Shown here one piece after another: positions 46,837-56,531 of a stretch of DNA of 63,914 nt (its first letter is position 1; every line of letters starts with the position of its first letter). The notes under the pieces are model-generated. The model was not told the DNA's origin. It did no database searches and was given only the letters and a program-made list of their open reading frames with translations. The stretch comes from Gammaproteobacteria bacterium. Lineage in GTDB: Bacteria; Pseudomonadota; Gammaproteobacteria; Pseudomonadales; PIVM01. The DNA is taken from the NCBI GenBank assembly GCA_003353945.1, contig PIVM01000019.1:1-63914 (forward strand). Reading direction: 5' to 3'. Made by a program: the position numbers and the translations under genes.

Positions 46837-46879
46837 TTGACACAAATGGATCAATCAGAGCCTCGTCGGTGCAAGGCTC
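46834..46879. terminator. Paired hairpins between convergent genes
   Basis: TGATTGA-N10-TCAATCA (46834-46857) is followed by GAGCCT-N10-AGGCTC (46858-46879). No T-run follows either, so efficiency as an intrinsic terminator is uncertain. The position between the DUF2802 gene and the leftward Nfn-like gene suggests a bidirectional end. Confidence 0.35.
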
Positions 46880-46895
46880 CTAGTCAGAATAAAGA

Positions 46896-48344
46896 TTACT
46901 CGGCTTTAGCATCCTCCTCGCTATCTTCCAAGCCTAAATAGACCTTCATTCCCTCTGCGGCTTTTCGTCCTGCGCCCATCGCTAGAATAACAGTGGCGGC
47001 ACCGGTAACGATATCACCCCCTGCAAACACGCCTTCAATGGACGTATGCAGTGTTTCGTCTGTATCGATATAACCCCACTTATTCATTTCGATATCGGAG
47101 GTTTGACCAATAACCGGGTTTGCGTTGGTGCCAATGGCATAGACAACTCTATCGACTTCAAATTCGAATTCACTGCCTTCAATGGGAACGGGTCTGCGTC
47201 TTCCAGAATCGTCTGGTTCGCCAAGCTCATTTTTGATGCAGCGCATAGCTCTTACGCGGCCTTCGCCATCGTCGAGAATTTCCAATGGCGTGGTAAGCCA
47301 ATGAAAATCTACGCCTTCTTCAATGGCATGATGAATTTCTTCGACTCGGGCAGGGCTTTCTTCTCGGGTGCGTCGATAAACGCAATAAACATGCTCGGCA
47401 CCGACACGCAAGCTTACGCGCATCGCATCCATTGCCGTATTGCCTGAGCCTATAACGGCGATTTTATTGCCAATCCCCAAGGGGGTATCGTAACTTTCAT
47501 CCGCTGCATGCATTAAGTTACAGCGAGTTAACAGTTCATTCGCAGAAAGTACGCCGTTAAGTGACTCGCCAGGGATACCCATAAAAGTCGGATACCCGGC
47601 ACCAACACCGATAAACACGGCATCGTAACCCATTTCAGTCCGTAGTTGTTCAATAGTGAAAAGCCTTCCGACCAATACATTGCACTCAATTTTCACACCG
47701 AGTTTTTCCAGATTGGCCAGTTCAGCGTCAATGACATAGTTGGGTAGCCGAAATTCCGGGATGCCGTAGCGAAGTACGCCGCCGGGCTTATGCAGGGCTT
47801 CAAAGATGGTGACATCACATCCGGCTTTTGCCATGTCGGCAGCACAGGCCAAACCGGCAGGGCCGGAACCGACGATGGCTATTTTTTTACCGTTGGGTGT
47901 GATTTCCGGTACTTGAAACCAATTGTTTTCGATCGCCATGTCGCCGATCCAGCGTTCCAGACGACCTATGGCAACAGGCTCAAGTTTTTTGCCGATTGCG
48001 CACACACCTTCGCACTGATCCTCTTGTGGGCAAACGCGCCCGCAGATTGCCGGTAACAAGGTGGCGTCTGAAAGAATATCATAAGCAGCCCGGTAATCTT
48101 TTTCATCAATCTTGGCGATAAAACCGGTGATATCAATATCAACCGGACAGCCATTTCGGCAACGTGGCTTAGGGCAGAGAATACAACGTTGTGCTTCTCT
48201 TACGGCATTTTCCTCGGTGTAACCCAGAGCGACTTCCTCAAAGTTTGTGGCCCGAATAAGCGGAGGTTGCTCCGGCATTGCGGTTCTTTCTTTCGCAATG
48301 TTCTTAATCGTTCTTCTTTTCTGTTTTTTTTCCTTATCAGCCAT
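46896..48344 (-). CDS. NADPH-dependent glutamate synthase small-subunit-like flavoprotein (NfnB/SudA type)
   Basis: The 482-residue protein has an N-terminal Fer4_20-type iron-sulfur region (CILCPKPRCRNGCPVDID, then CGRVCPQEDQCEGVC), an FAD Rossmann motif (AIVGSGPAGLACA), an NAD(P) motif (AVIGSGNTAMDA) and a C-terminal VFAGGDIVTGAATVILAMGAGR. This is the GltD fold also used by NfnB/SudA, which pair with the NfnA/SudB subunit. The neighbouring gene encodes exactly that partner and there is no gltB here, so an Nfn- or Sud-like complex is more likely than glutamate synthase. It starts four bases after the partner gene ends. Confidence 0.82.
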   Translation of the reverse strand: MADKEKKQKRRTIKNIAKERTAMPEQPPLIRATNFEEVALGYTEENAVREAQRCILCPKPRCRNGCPVDIDITGFIAKIDEKDYRAAYDILSDATLLPAICGRVCPQEDQCEGVCAIGKKLEPVAIGRLERWIGDMAIENNWFQVPEITPNGKKIAIVGSGPAGLACAADMAKAGCDVTIFEALHKPGGVLRYGIPEFRLPNYVIDAELANLEKLGVKIECNVLVGRLFTIEQLRTEMGYDAVFIGVGAGYPTFMGIPGESLNGVLSANELLTRCNLMHAADESYDTPLGIGNKIAVIGSGNTAMDAMRVSLRVGAEHVYCVYRRTREESPARVEEIHHAIEEGVDFHWLTTPLEILDDGEGRVRAMRCIKNELGEPDDSGRRRPVPIEGSEFEFEVDRVVYAIGTNANPVIGQTSDIEMNKWGYIDTDETLHTSIEGVFAGGDIVTGAATVILAMGAGRKAAEGMKVYLGLEDSEEDAKAE

Positions 48345-48348
48345 ATAG

Positions 48349-49218
48349 TTACTCCTCAGGCTCAGTATTCATTAGGCGACAGTTTTCCCTGTGTTTTTGC
48401 CAATTTTCCAGTGCGATTTTTTCATCGGCTTTAAAGCGTCCCAAACGGTTCATCAGCTCGTCGAAATCAACCTGATGACCATCAAAGTCCGGTCCTTCCA
48501 CGCACCCGAACTTCATTTTGCCACCCACTTTTACCCGGCAGCCACCACACATGCCCGTGCCATCGACCATTAGAGGATTTAGGCTGACAATAGTCTTGAG
48601 TTGATGGGGGCGGGTGGTCTCGGCACAGAATTTCATCATAATGGGCGGGCCGATGGCGATAAGCTCGTCTATGTCATCGTGTTTACTGATCACTTGTTCT
48701 ATGCCCTGAGTGACCAGGCCATGAATGCCTGCTGAACCGTCATCAGTACAAACAATGTACTCGTCACAATACTGTTTGTACTTGTCATCCCAGAAGATCA
48801 GCTCTTTGTTACGAAAGCCAATGATGGCGATTACATAGGCGCCTTTCTCCTTAAATGCGCGTAGTTGAGGAAAAATCGGTGCCACTCCCAAACCACCACC
48901 AACCAATACCACCTTTTTGACATCTTCTGAAATGTGACTGGGAATGCCCATTGGGCCGACCATGGCAAACAAAGAGGCGCCAACTTGGCAGTCGGCTTGC
49001 ATTTCTTTGGTTGTTTTACCAACAGCTTGTATTACCAGTGTGATAGTGCCGTTTTCTTTACTGAAATCAGCGATGGTTAATGGAATTCGCTCACCGTGTT
49101 CGTGAGATTGGGTTATAACAAACTGGCCAGCCTGAGCAGCCTTTGCCAGCATGGGATGCCTGACTTCGAGCAGAAAAGTCTGGTCGGAGAAATCTTCTCT
49201 GGCAACTATTTCATACAT
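48349..49218 (-). CDS. NfnA/SudB-type ferredoxin-NADP reductase subunit
   Basis: The protein (290 residues) has a flavin-binding beta barrel (GERIPLTIADF), an NAD-binding domain (VLVGGGLGVAPIFPQLRA) and a C-terminal [2Fe-2S] motif DGTGMCGGCRVKVGGKMKFGC, where NfnA uses one Asp and three Cys as ligands. NfnAB transfers electrons between NADH, NADPH and ferredoxin; the SudAB name comes from sulfide dehydrogenase activity. I chose ATG 49218 (MYEIVAREDF), trimming a 36-residue extension. It is immediately upstream of the GltD-like partner on the same strand. Which acceptor is used cannot be told. Confidence 0.82.
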   Translation of the reverse strand: MYEIVAREDFSDQTFLLEVRHPMLAKAAQAGQFVITQSHEHGERIPLTIADFSKENGTITLVIQAVGKTTKEMQADCQVGASLFAMVGPMGIPSHISEDVKKVVLVGGGLGVAPIFPQLRAFKEKGAYVIAIIGFRNKELIFWDDKYKQYCDEYIVCTDDGSAGIHGLVTQGIEQVISKHDDIDELIAIGPPIMMKFCAETTRPHQLKTIVSLNPLMVDGTGMCGGCRVKVGGKMKFGCVEGPDFDGHQVDFDELMNRLGRFKADEKIALENWQKHRENCRLMNTEPEE

Positions 49219-49380
49219 AATTAAACTACCGTTGCTGATGAAAATAAGACAAAAAGAAAGGCGCGTAGTTTCCCATCTAATGACTTTTTGGTAAACCCAA
49301 CACCCGGTAAATAGCACTCTACTCACATCGTGGTTTGATACAGAATAAGGTGTTGAGATATTTTGAAAGAGATTGTGACC

Positions 49381-51519
49381 TTAAGGTTTCTTCTTTTTGG
49401 ATTGTGCTCGCCGATTAGCTGATGTTTTTTTTCGGATTTTATCTGATTGCTGCCGTTGGTTATGTCCGGTAATTCCTGTGTTTACGGAGGAGGAGCGGGT
49501 TCTTAATAGTTGTTGTCGAGGAATGAGCTGGTGTTTGGCATTGCCGATTAAATCAGCCCGTCCCATGTGTCTCAGCGCGTCGCGCAGCAAGGGCCAATTT
49601 TCTGGGGCGTGGTAGCGTAAAAAGGCTTTGTGCAAACGACGCTGCTTGAGCCCCTTGGCACTAAACACTTTTTCGCTTTGCCGACTGATTCGTTTCAAGG
49701 GGTTCCGGCCACTGTGATACATAGTGGTGGCATTGGCGAGCGGAGAGGGGTAAAAAGTCTGCACTTGATCGATACGAAATTTATGGCGTTTTAACCAAAG
49801 TGCCAGTTGCAGCATATCGCTATCCGTAGTGCCGGGGTGAGCGGCAATAAAATAGGGGATCAGGTATTGCTCTTTGCCCGCTTGTTTGGAGAACGTATTG
49901 AACAGGACTGTAAAACGCTCATAGCTGTCCATACCCGGTTTCATCATTTTTGATAGCGGGCCTTTTTCCGTGTGCTCTGGTGCAATTTTAAGATAACCGC
50001 CAACATGGTGTGTCACTAGCTCCTTAACATAGGCCGGACTTCTAATGGCAAGGTCATAGCGCAGGCCGGAGGCGATTAGCACTTTCTTGATACCCGGTAG
50101 CGTTCGTGCTTTTTGATACAACTCAATTAAGGGGGTTTGATCGGTGCCTAAATTTTTGCAGATCTCCGGGTAAACACAGGATGGGCGACGACAGTGGGCC
50201 TGAGTTTTTCGATTTCTGCAGGCCAATTGCCACATATTTGCGGTGGGTCCACCCAGGTCAGAAATGACACCGGTAAAGTCAGTGGCTGTGTCGCGAATAG
50301 TCTTGATCTCACGAATAATTGACTCTTCCGAGCGGTTTTGAATGATTCTCCCTTCGTGCTCGGTGATAGAGCAGAAACTGCAGCCGCCAAAACAACCTCG
50401 CATGATATTGATGGAAAATCGGATCATCTCGAAAGCAGGCATTCTGGCTTTGCCGTAATGCGGGTGAGGTTGGCGTGCAAAGGGCAGCTCGAACACCGAA
50501 TCCAGCTCTTCAGTGGTTAGAGGAATGGGAGGAGGGTTGATCCACAGTTTTTTATCCGCATGTTGTTGTAATAGTGCACGTGCATTATGCGGATTGGTTT
50601 CCAGGTGAAATACTCTTGAGGCGTGAGCATATAGTACCTGATCAGCCTTAACCTGCTCATAGGAGGGTAGCTTAATATAGGCGTGCTCATTACTGGGCTC
50701 GTGTTTTTTCGTCACATTTCCTAAATCGATAACTTTGAGTGCTTGCTGCTCATGGTTGGTCCGGGCTATCTGGGAAGGGGTGTCTGATGGGCGAATAACC
50801 TGATCGTCCGGTATTGTCGTTGCACTGATTTCTAGGAAGCATTCCGGGATATGCTTTCGCAATAATACGGTGCCGCGCACATCGTTTATATCGTTTATGG
50901 ATTCACCTTGGGCAAGTCGGTGGGCAATGTCAACAATAGCGCGTTCTGCATTACCGTAAAGCAGCATATCTGCTTTGGCATCAACCAGCACAGAGCGACG
51001 GACCTTGTTGCTCCAGTAGTCATAGTGGGCAATACGGCGAAGGCTGGCTTCGATTCCTCCGAGAAGAATAGGTGTTCCCTTAAAGGCTTCTCGGCAACGT
51101 TGCGCGTAAGCCAATACGGCCCTGTCTGGGCGCTTATCGGCTTCACCATTGGGCGTGTAGGCATCGTCACTGCGTCGCTTTAAATCAGCCGTATAGCGGT
51201 TAATCATTGAGTCCATATTGCCGCTAGTAATGCCGACAAACAGATTGGGTTGGCCAAGGCCTTGAAAGTCATCTTTGTTACGCCAGTCGGGTTGCGCGAT
51301 AATGCCAACACGAAAACCGTGAGCTTCCAACAGGCGACCAATGATCGCCATACCAAAACTGGGGTGGTCTACATAGGCGTCTCCCGTCACAATGATGACA
51401 TCACAACTGTCCCAGCCGAGTTCATCCATTTCAGCTCGACTCATGGGGAGAAAGGGGGAGTGGCCGAAGCATTCCGCCCAATATTTGCGGTAGGAGAATA
51501 GTGGTTTAGTTGATGGCAT
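49381..51519 (-). CDS. ygiQ: YgiQ-family radical SAM protein
   Basis: The protein has the N-terminal domain unique to the family ([31 protein letters not shown]), [33 protein letters not shown] and the radical [13 protein letters not shown] (CxxxCxxC) that binds the [4Fe-4S] cluster. The basic C-terminal tail is low complexity ([18 protein letters not shown]). I chose ATG 51519 (MPSTKPLF), closer to family members, over ATG 51549; neither has a strong ribosome-binding site. The reaction catalysed is unknown. Confidence 0.92.
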   Translation of the reverse strand: MPSTKPLFSYRKYWAECFGHSPFLPMSRAEMDELGWDSCDVIIVTGDAYVDHPSFGMAIIGRLLEAHGFRVGIIAQPDWRNKDDFQGLGQPNLFVGITSGNMDSMINRYTADLKRRSDDAYTPNGEADKRPDRAVLAYAQRCREAFKGTPILLGGIEASLRRIAHYDYWSNKVRRSVLVDAKADMLLYGNAERAIVDIAHRLAQGESINDINDVRGTVLLRKHIPECFLEISATTIPDDQVIRPSDTPSQIARTNHEQQALKVIDLGNVTKKHEPSNEHAYIKLPSYEQVKADQVLYAHASRVFHLETNPHNARALLQQHADKKLWINPPPIPLTTEELDSVFELPFARQPHPHYGKARMPAFEMIRFSINIMRGCFGGCSFCSITEHEGRIIQNRSEESIIREIKTIRDTATDFTGVISDLGGPTANMWQLACRNRKTQAHCRRPSCVYPEICKNLGTDQTPLIELYQKARTLPGIKKVLIASGLRYDLAIRSPAYVKELVTHHVGGYLKIAPEHTEKGPLSKMMKPGMDSYERFTVLFNTFSKQAGKEQYLIPYFIAAHPGTTDSDMLQLALWLKRHKFRIDQVQTFYPSPLANATTMYHSGRNPLKRISRQSEKVFSAKGLKQRRLHKAFLRYHAPENWPLLRDALRHMGRADLIGNAKHQLIPRQQLLRTRSSSVNTGITGHNQRQQSDKIRKKTSANRRAQSKKKKP

Positions 51520-51633
51520 AATGTTGCAGTGGCTGGTAAGTATTCTCATTATAAGCTAATTTTGGTGCAATGCGGCTTATGTGGTCTGCGATAACGAACA
51601 ACAAGCCTAATAACGAGCAATTAAGGAAAGACG

Positions 51634-52488
51634 ATGGAACATACCTATCGATTAGTGATTAACTGTCCTGACAAAGTGGGGATTGTGGCTAATGTCAGTC
51701 GATTTATCAGTGAATATCAAGGTTGGCTGACCGAGGCCAGCTATCACTCTGATCAGGAAAATAGCTGGTTTTTTATGCGTAATGAGATCAAGGCGGATTC
51801 CTTATCGATTGGCTTGCGCGAATTTAAACAGGCATTCAAACCCATTGCTGAGAAGTATAATATGTCTTGGGCAATTTATGATTCCACTGTAAGAAAGCGC
51901 GTGGTGATCTTGGCAAGTCATGCGTCTCATTGTTTGATGGATATTTTGCATCGCTGGCACAGTGAAGACCTCTACTGCGATATTGTTGGTGTGATAGCCA
52001 ATCATGAGAATCTGCGCAGCATGGTGGAGTGGTATGATATTCCGTTTCACTATGTGCCAGTAAATAAAGAAAACAAGGCGGAAGCGAATCAAATTATTTT
52101 GGAGACAATACAAAAGAATCAGGCAGATACTGTCGTGCTTGCTCGCTATATGCAGATAATTCCCTCCGATATTTGCGATGCTTATAAGGATAGAATGATT
52201 AATATACATCACAGCTTTCTACCATCCTTTGTTGGGGCAAATCCTTATAAGAAGGCCTTTGATCGCGGTGTGAAGCTGATTGGTGCTACCTGTCACTATG
52301 TCACTGAGAAACTGGACGAAGGACCGATTATTGACCAGGATGTATTGCGTGTTAGTCATCGTTGCAGTAAGGATGATATGGCACGACAAGGCAAGGATGT
52401 AGAGAAAATGGTGCTTGCCCGAGGGTTGCGCTATCACCTGGAAGATAGAGTAATGGTGTATGGCAATAAGACGGTGATATTGGATTAG
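51634..52488 (+). CDS. purU: Formyltetrahydrofolate deformylase PurU
   Basis: PurU hydrolyses 10-formyl-tetrahydrofolate to formate and THF, supplying formate for purine synthesis by PurT. The 284-residue protein has an N-terminal ACT domain (RLVINCPDKVGIVANVSRFI) and the formyltransferase fold (VVILASHASHCLMDILHRW, NIHHSFLPSFVGANPY with the His, and LDEGPIIDQD with the Asp). Length matches E. coli PurU. Its start is 114 bases from the divergent ygiQ. Confidence 0.94.
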   Translation: MEHTYRLVINCPDKVGIVANVSRFISEYQGWLTEASYHSDQENSWFFMRNEIKADSLSIGLREFKQAFKPIAEKYNMSWAIYDSTVRKRVVILASHASHCLMDILHRWHSEDLYCDIVGVIANHENLRSMVEWYDIPFHYVPVNKENKAEANQIILETIQKNQADTVVLARYMQIIPSDICDAYKDRMINIHHSFLPSFVGANPYKKAFDRGVKLIGATCHYVTEKLDEGPIIDQDVLRVSHRCSKDDMARQGKDVEKMVLARGLRYHLEDRVMVYGNKTVILD

Positions 52489-52696
52489 CGAAGCTTCTAG
52501 CCCGAATTTTTCTCGCGGTCTTTCGTTTTCCTTTATTTGAGAATCATCAAGCGCATTTTTATGTTACCGCAAGGTACATGGTGCGCAGTTTCTACAATCC
52601 CGTATTTTTCAAATCATTATTTCTCAGCAATATTCTCATACAGCTGCTACATTTAAATACTACTCTGCTTGTATGTAATTTGCAGTTCATTGGCTT

Positions 52697-52710
52697 ATGT
52701 GTAAACACAT
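52697..52710. promoter_or_regulatory. Perfect palindromic operator-like site upstream of the GAPDH pair
   Basis: ATGTGT-AA-ACACAT lies 43 bases before the GTG of the first GAPDH-family gene, within the 264-base intergenic region. It could be an operator of a sugar-responsive repressor. I cannot assign a factor; it does not fit the HexR or Cra consensus. Confidence 0.35.
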
Positions 52711-52752
52711 GATGGATGAGGTTAGCCTGGTAACGATGAAGGAGGGCGAATA

Positions 52753-53772
52753 GTGACTCAAAATAAAATTCGAATAGGTATTATGGGCCTGGGTAATATT
52801 GGCCGACAGCTCTACCACTTGGCATCGGAGTCTGATGATATCGAAGTGGCCGCAATAGTCGATATCGGCAAGCCAGAGATACTCAGTTATCTGCTTGACT
52901 GCGATACGCTTAATGATCACCAACATACAATGGAAGGGAATTACCTGGTCAATCCAAAATTTCGTTCGCGAATAATGCAAAACGAAAGTCCCGATGAAAT
53001 TCCCTGGGATGTGTTTAATGTTGATGTGGTTGTTGACGGAACGGGCAAATTCCAGACTGTGCAAGCCATGCAGTCGCATTTGGATAATGGTGCCGGGCGT
53101 GTTTTGCTGTCCAGCCTGCCAAGCGATGAAATTGATCGATTGGTCATTCCAGGTATTAATGAAGCGAGTATTTCCTCGGGCGATACCATGATCTCCGGTG
53201 GATCGGCGACGACTACTGCCATGGCGCTTATGTTGAAGATTTTGGACGAGGCCTTGGGTGTTGAGTATGCCACTATGACAACAGTGCATGCCTATACCTC
53301 GGATCAGCCCGTGCAGGATTATGCCGGTCGCGATTTCCGCCGCAGTCGTTCTGCGGCTGAAAACATTATTCCAAACAGTAATGAATCGCCCCGTTGGGTG
53401 GAGCAGGTGCTGCCACAGTTTAAGGGGCGTTTGAGCGGTTACGCACTGAACGTGCCGGTGCAGAAAGGCTCCATGCTTGATCTTAGTGTTGTGCTCAAAA
53501 ACGCGGATCATGGTGTAGATGATGTAAATAACGCCATGGAAGCTGCAGCAGATAGATCGCCAGAGCTCCTTGAAGTGGCGCGTGATCCAATAGTGTCTTC
53601 TGATGTGATTGGTAATCGGCACTCCGTCTTATATGATTTGCTCGGTACAATGAAAGCAGGCAGCAATATTGTAAAGACTTTGGCATGGTATGAATCACTG
53701 GGACATGCGTGTCGATTAATGGATATTGTTCGACTCTACGATGCAATTGATCAGAAAGGAGGTGAGCAATGA
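52753..53772 (+). CDS. GAPDH-family protein lacking the catalytic Cys (pseudoenzyme)
   Basis: The 339-residue protein aligns along its whole length with type I GAPDH: NAD-binding GIMGLGNIGRQ, the catalytic region ISGGSATTTAMAL, VHAYTSDQ with the base His179, and SRSAAENIIPNSN. The catalytic Cys position is Ala152 (GSATTTA rather than ASCTTNC); the substrate phosphate Arg in the SRVP position is Asn233 (ALNVP); STGAA is replaced by SNESP. The His remains, so the fold seems kept while dehydrogenase chemistry seems lost. Frame: GTG 52753 after a strong AAGGAGG. Its end overlaps the start of the true GAPDH gene by four bases. A regulatory or scaffold role, perhaps in mixed tetramers, is inference. 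Confidence 0.85.
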   Translation: MTQNKIRIGIMGLGNIGRQLYHLASESDDIEVAAIVDIGKPEILSYLLDCDTLNDHQHTMEGNYLVNPKFRSRIMQNESPDEIPWDVFNVDVVVDGTGKFQTVQAMQSHLDNGAGRVLLSSLPSDEIDRLVIPGINEASISSGDTMISGGSATTTAMALMLKILDEALGVEYATMTTVHAYTSDQPVQDYAGRDFRRSRSAAENIIPNSNESPRWVEQVLPQFKGRLSGYALNVPVQKGSMLDLSVVLKNADHGVDDVNNAMEAAADRSPELLEVARDPIVSSDVIGNRHSVLYDLLGTMKAGSNIVKTLAWYESLGHACRLMDIVRLYDAIDQKGGEQ

Positions 53773-54767
53773 GAGTAGCAATCAATGGCTTTGGTCGTAT
53801 CGGCCGGGCGGTTTTTCGTATCCTTGATCAACGTGAAGGTATTGATGTGGTGGCTATCAACGATCTCTTTGATCCGGCGGCACTGCATTACCAACTCAAC
53901 TATGACACGGTAATGGGTGGATTTGGCACATCACTCAAGATGGAAGAGGGGTATCTGATAACACCGAGCACGCGTGCAAAAATGTTGCGCGAACGCGATC
54001 CCTCCGCCTTACCGTGGAAGGAGATGGATGTGGATATCGTCATTGAAGCATCTGGCGTTTTTCGCTCCCGTGATGCCATTGCCCAACATCTGACTGCGGG
54101 AGCGGAGCGCGTTATTCTGACTGTGCCTGCCAAGGACGAAATCGATTACACGGTGGTTTTGGGTGTGAATGAAGATGGGTTAAAACCAGAGCATCGAATT
54201 GTGTCTAATGCCAGTTGCACAACCAATTGTTTGGCGCCGATGGCTAAAACGCTTCAGGATGCCTTTGGCATTGAGCAAGGTGTGATTAATACAGTTCATG
54301 CCTACACCAATGATCAAAGCTTAGCCGATGTGCCTCATTCTGATTGGCGTCGTAGTCGGGCAGCAGCAGAAAACATCATTCCGACATCGACGGGTGCTGC
54401 CAAAGCTGTGGGGCAAGTGTTACCGGAGCTAAAAGGAAAGCTTGATGGTATCGCATCGCGTGTGCCGATACCTGATGGATCCGTTGTCGATTTGTACGTC
54501 AAGCTAGGTAAGACTGTCACACTGGATGATGTGCAACAAGTTGTTCGCGAAGCCGCAGCCTCCGAACGGATGCAAGGCATATTGCAATACACGGATCAAC
54601 CCGTGGTATCTTCCGATATTGTGGGTAACCCACATTCATCCATTTACGATGCAACGTTTACATCAGTGACAGCGGGCCGTTACCTCAAAGCTCTGAACTG
54701 GTACGATAACGAGTGGGGGTATTCAAATCGTGTTTGTGATTTGGTCAATCGTATGAGTAATATGTAA
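53769..54767 (+). CDS. gap: Glyceraldehyde-3-phosphate dehydrogenase, type I
   Basis: GAPDH interconverts glyceraldehyde-3-phosphate and 1,3-bisphosphoglycerate with NAD(P). The 332-residue protein has INGFGRIGR, AINDLFDP (the acidic residue that favours NAD), SNASCTTNCLAP with catalytic Cys150, TVHAYTNDQ with His177 and the SRVPIPDGSVVDL Arg231. All active-site residues are present. ATG 53769 follows a near-perfect Shine-Dalgarno (AAAGGAGGTG) located in the last codons of the upstream paralogue, so its translation is coupled and probably stronger. A terminator follows. Confidence 0.95.
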   Translation: MRVAINGFGRIGRAVFRILDQREGIDVVAINDLFDPAALHYQLNYDTVMGGFGTSLKMEEGYLITPSTRAKMLRERDPSALPWKEMDVDIVIEASGVFRSRDAIAQHLTAGAERVILTVPAKDEIDYTVVLGVNEDGLKPEHRIVSNASCTTNCLAPMAKTLQDAFGIEQGVINTVHAYTNDQSLADVPHSDWRRSRAAAENIIPTSTGAAKAVGQVLPELKGKLDGIASRVPIPDGSVVDLYVKLGKTVTLDDVQQVVREAAASERMQGILQYTDQPVVSSDIVGNPHSSIYDATFTSVTAGRYLKALNWYDNEWGYSNRVCDLVNRMSNM

Positions 54768-54786
54768 TAAAAAAAACCTTGTTTAG

Positions 54787-54825
54787 AAAAGCGCGCATTT
54801 GATAAGAGTGCGCGCTTTTTTTTTT
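54787..54825 (+). terminator. Intrinsic terminator after gap
   Basis: AAAAGCGCGCA pairs with TGCGCGCTTTT around an 11-base loop and is followed by about ten T. It ends the GAPDH pair transcript and separates it from glgA. Confidence 0.9.
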
Positions 54826-54920
54826 CGATTTAAGTCACCTAAAAATGCAATTTGTCGTTTGAAATACGTGGAAGCAGGTTATAATTTTCTCCAGTTGCTG
54901 AAACCGAAACGGCGTTAATA

Positions 54921-56378
54921 ATGAAAAAAATTCTTTTTGTTTGCTCTGAAATTTTTCCTTTGGTTAAAACGGGTGGCTTGGCCGATTTTTCGTACAGTTT
55001 ACCCGTGCATCTAAAAAAGCAGGGAATGGATACGGTTGTTTTAATACCCGGCTATCGTTCAGTTTTACAACAACTCAGCATGATGAAGCGATTGCAGTCT
55101 GTTGAAATTGAAGATAGTCCATACAAAACGGACTTACTGAAGTCGACCGTACCGGGCACGCGACAAGTGCTTTGGGTTGTTGATACACCCGAACTCTACG
55201 ATCGGGCCGGTGGACCTTATGATGATGAAGAGGGTGCCCCCTGGCCTGATAATGCACAGCGGTTTTGTCATTTCTGTAAAGTGGCTGCAAAGATAGCCAT
55301 GGGCGAGTTGGAGCAATCCTGGCAACCTGATATTGTGCATTGCAATGATTGGCAAACCGGTTTGATTTCTGCGTTATTGCATGGCCGGTCTAATCGTCCA
55401 GCGACAATCATGACCATTCATAATCTGGCCTATCAGGGCAATTTTCCTCAATCGGACTTTGATGAATTGCAGCTGCCGCCGGATTGGTGGCATTTTGAAA
55501 AGCTGGAGTTTCATGATCAGGTTTCATTTATTAAAGGTGGTCTGGTTTATTCTGATTTGCTTACAACCGTCAGTCCAAGCTATGCGGCGGATATTGTCAA
55601 ACCTGGAGGAGGTCATGGGTTGGAAGGTTTATTGCTGCATCGTCAAGAGAGTCTCTTCGGTATTCTAAATGGAGTGGACTATCAAACGTGGAGTCCAGCA
55701 AAAGATACGCATATCAAACACCACTACACGAGAACATCGATTGATGGTAAAACGAAAAATAAACTGAGCTTTCAGGCTGAAAACAAACTGGCTAAAGGTA
55801 AATCCTATCTGCTGATTGGATTTATTGCCAGGTTTGCCAATCAGAAAGGTATTGAGCTATTAATTGATGTGATTCAGCGTACTCAGGGAGAAAAAATACA
55901 GTGGGCGATTCTGGGCAATGGTGACAAGAACTATGAAGACCAGTTGATGAAATTGCAGCAGCAATATCCAGAGAGCGTGAGTTTGTCTATTGGCTATAGT
56001 GAAGGAACAGCCCACCAAATTGAAGCCAGTGCTGATGTGTTTATGATGCCTTCGATTTACGAACCATGCGGACTCAACCAAATGTATAGCTTGAAATATG
56101 GCACTGTTCCTATAGTGAGCAATACTGGAGGATTATCCGATACGGTAGTTAATGCAACGGAAGAAACGATTGCAAACAATACAGCGACAGGTTTTAATTT
56201 TCCGCCAGGCGATGCGGATTTGTTGTATGAAGCAGTGCAATTGGCGTTGAAGTATTTCAAAAACAAAAAAACCTGGAAGGCCATACAATCAAATGGTATG
56301 AAGCAGGATTTTGGTTGGGGAAAAACGGCTAAAAACTTTATTGAATTGTATCAGTCTGCGGATCAATCTATTGGGTGA
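54921..56378 (+). CDS. glgA: Glycogen synthase GlgA (GT5)
   Basis: GlgA extends alpha-1,4-glucan from ADP-glucose. The 485-residue protein begins KKILFVCSEIFPLVKTGGLADF (the KTGGL ADP-glucose motif), contains HCNDWQTGL and IHNLAYQG, and ends with the retaining GT-B signature PSIYEPCGLNQMYSLKYGTVPIVSNTGGL. Length is family-typical. A TATAAT box lies about 40 bases upstream (54880-54885), though the -35 partner is weak. Confidence 0.93.
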   Translation: MKKILFVCSEIFPLVKTGGLADFSYSLPVHLKKQGMDTVVLIPGYRSVLQQLSMMKRLQSVEIEDSPYKTDLLKSTVPGTRQVLWVVDTPELYDRAGGPYDDEEGAPWPDNAQRFCHFCKVAAKIAMGELEQSWQPDIVHCNDWQTGLISALLHGRSNRPATIMTIHNLAYQGNFPQSDFDELQLPPDWWHFEKLEFHDQVSFIKGGLVYSDLLTTVSPSYAADIVKPGGGHGLEGLLLHRQESLFGILNGVDYQTWSPAKDTHIKHHYTRTSIDGKTKNKLSFQAENKLAKGKSYLLIGFIARFANQKGIELLIDVIQRTQGEKIQWAILGNGDKNYEDQLMKLQQQYPESVSLSIGYSEGTAHQIEASADVFMMPSIYEPCGLNQMYSLKYGTVPIVSNTGGLSDTVVNATEETIANNTATGFNFPPGDADLLYEAVQLALKYFKNKKTWKAIQSNGMKQDFGWGKTAKNFIELYQSADQSIG

Positions 56379-56474
56379 GGGGAGTGGCAAAGTTTGAAGA
56401 TAATTCGAATAGTGCAATAAGCTTGTGCATTCACTATTGATTTTTTTGTGGCCCTTAATGACATTAACTCAGCG

Positions 56475-56499
56475 CCTCTCCCGCTAGCAGCGGGAGAGG
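56475..56499. terminator. Bidirectional hairpin between glgA and glgB
   Basis: CCTCTCCCGCT-AGC-AGCGGGAGAGG is a perfect 11-base stem with a 3-base loop between the convergent genes glgA and glgB. There is no T-run, so it may act as a stable RNA end or a REP-like element rather than a classic terminator. Confidence 0.6.
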
Positions 56500-56531
56500 G
56501 TGATACAATTTCTTATGGTTGAGGTGCCCAG

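Noticed and set aside
46896-48344. Glutamate synthase small subunit GltD as the name of this gene
   Set aside because: There is no large-subunit gene adjacent, and the directly adjoining partner is of the NfnA/SudB type.
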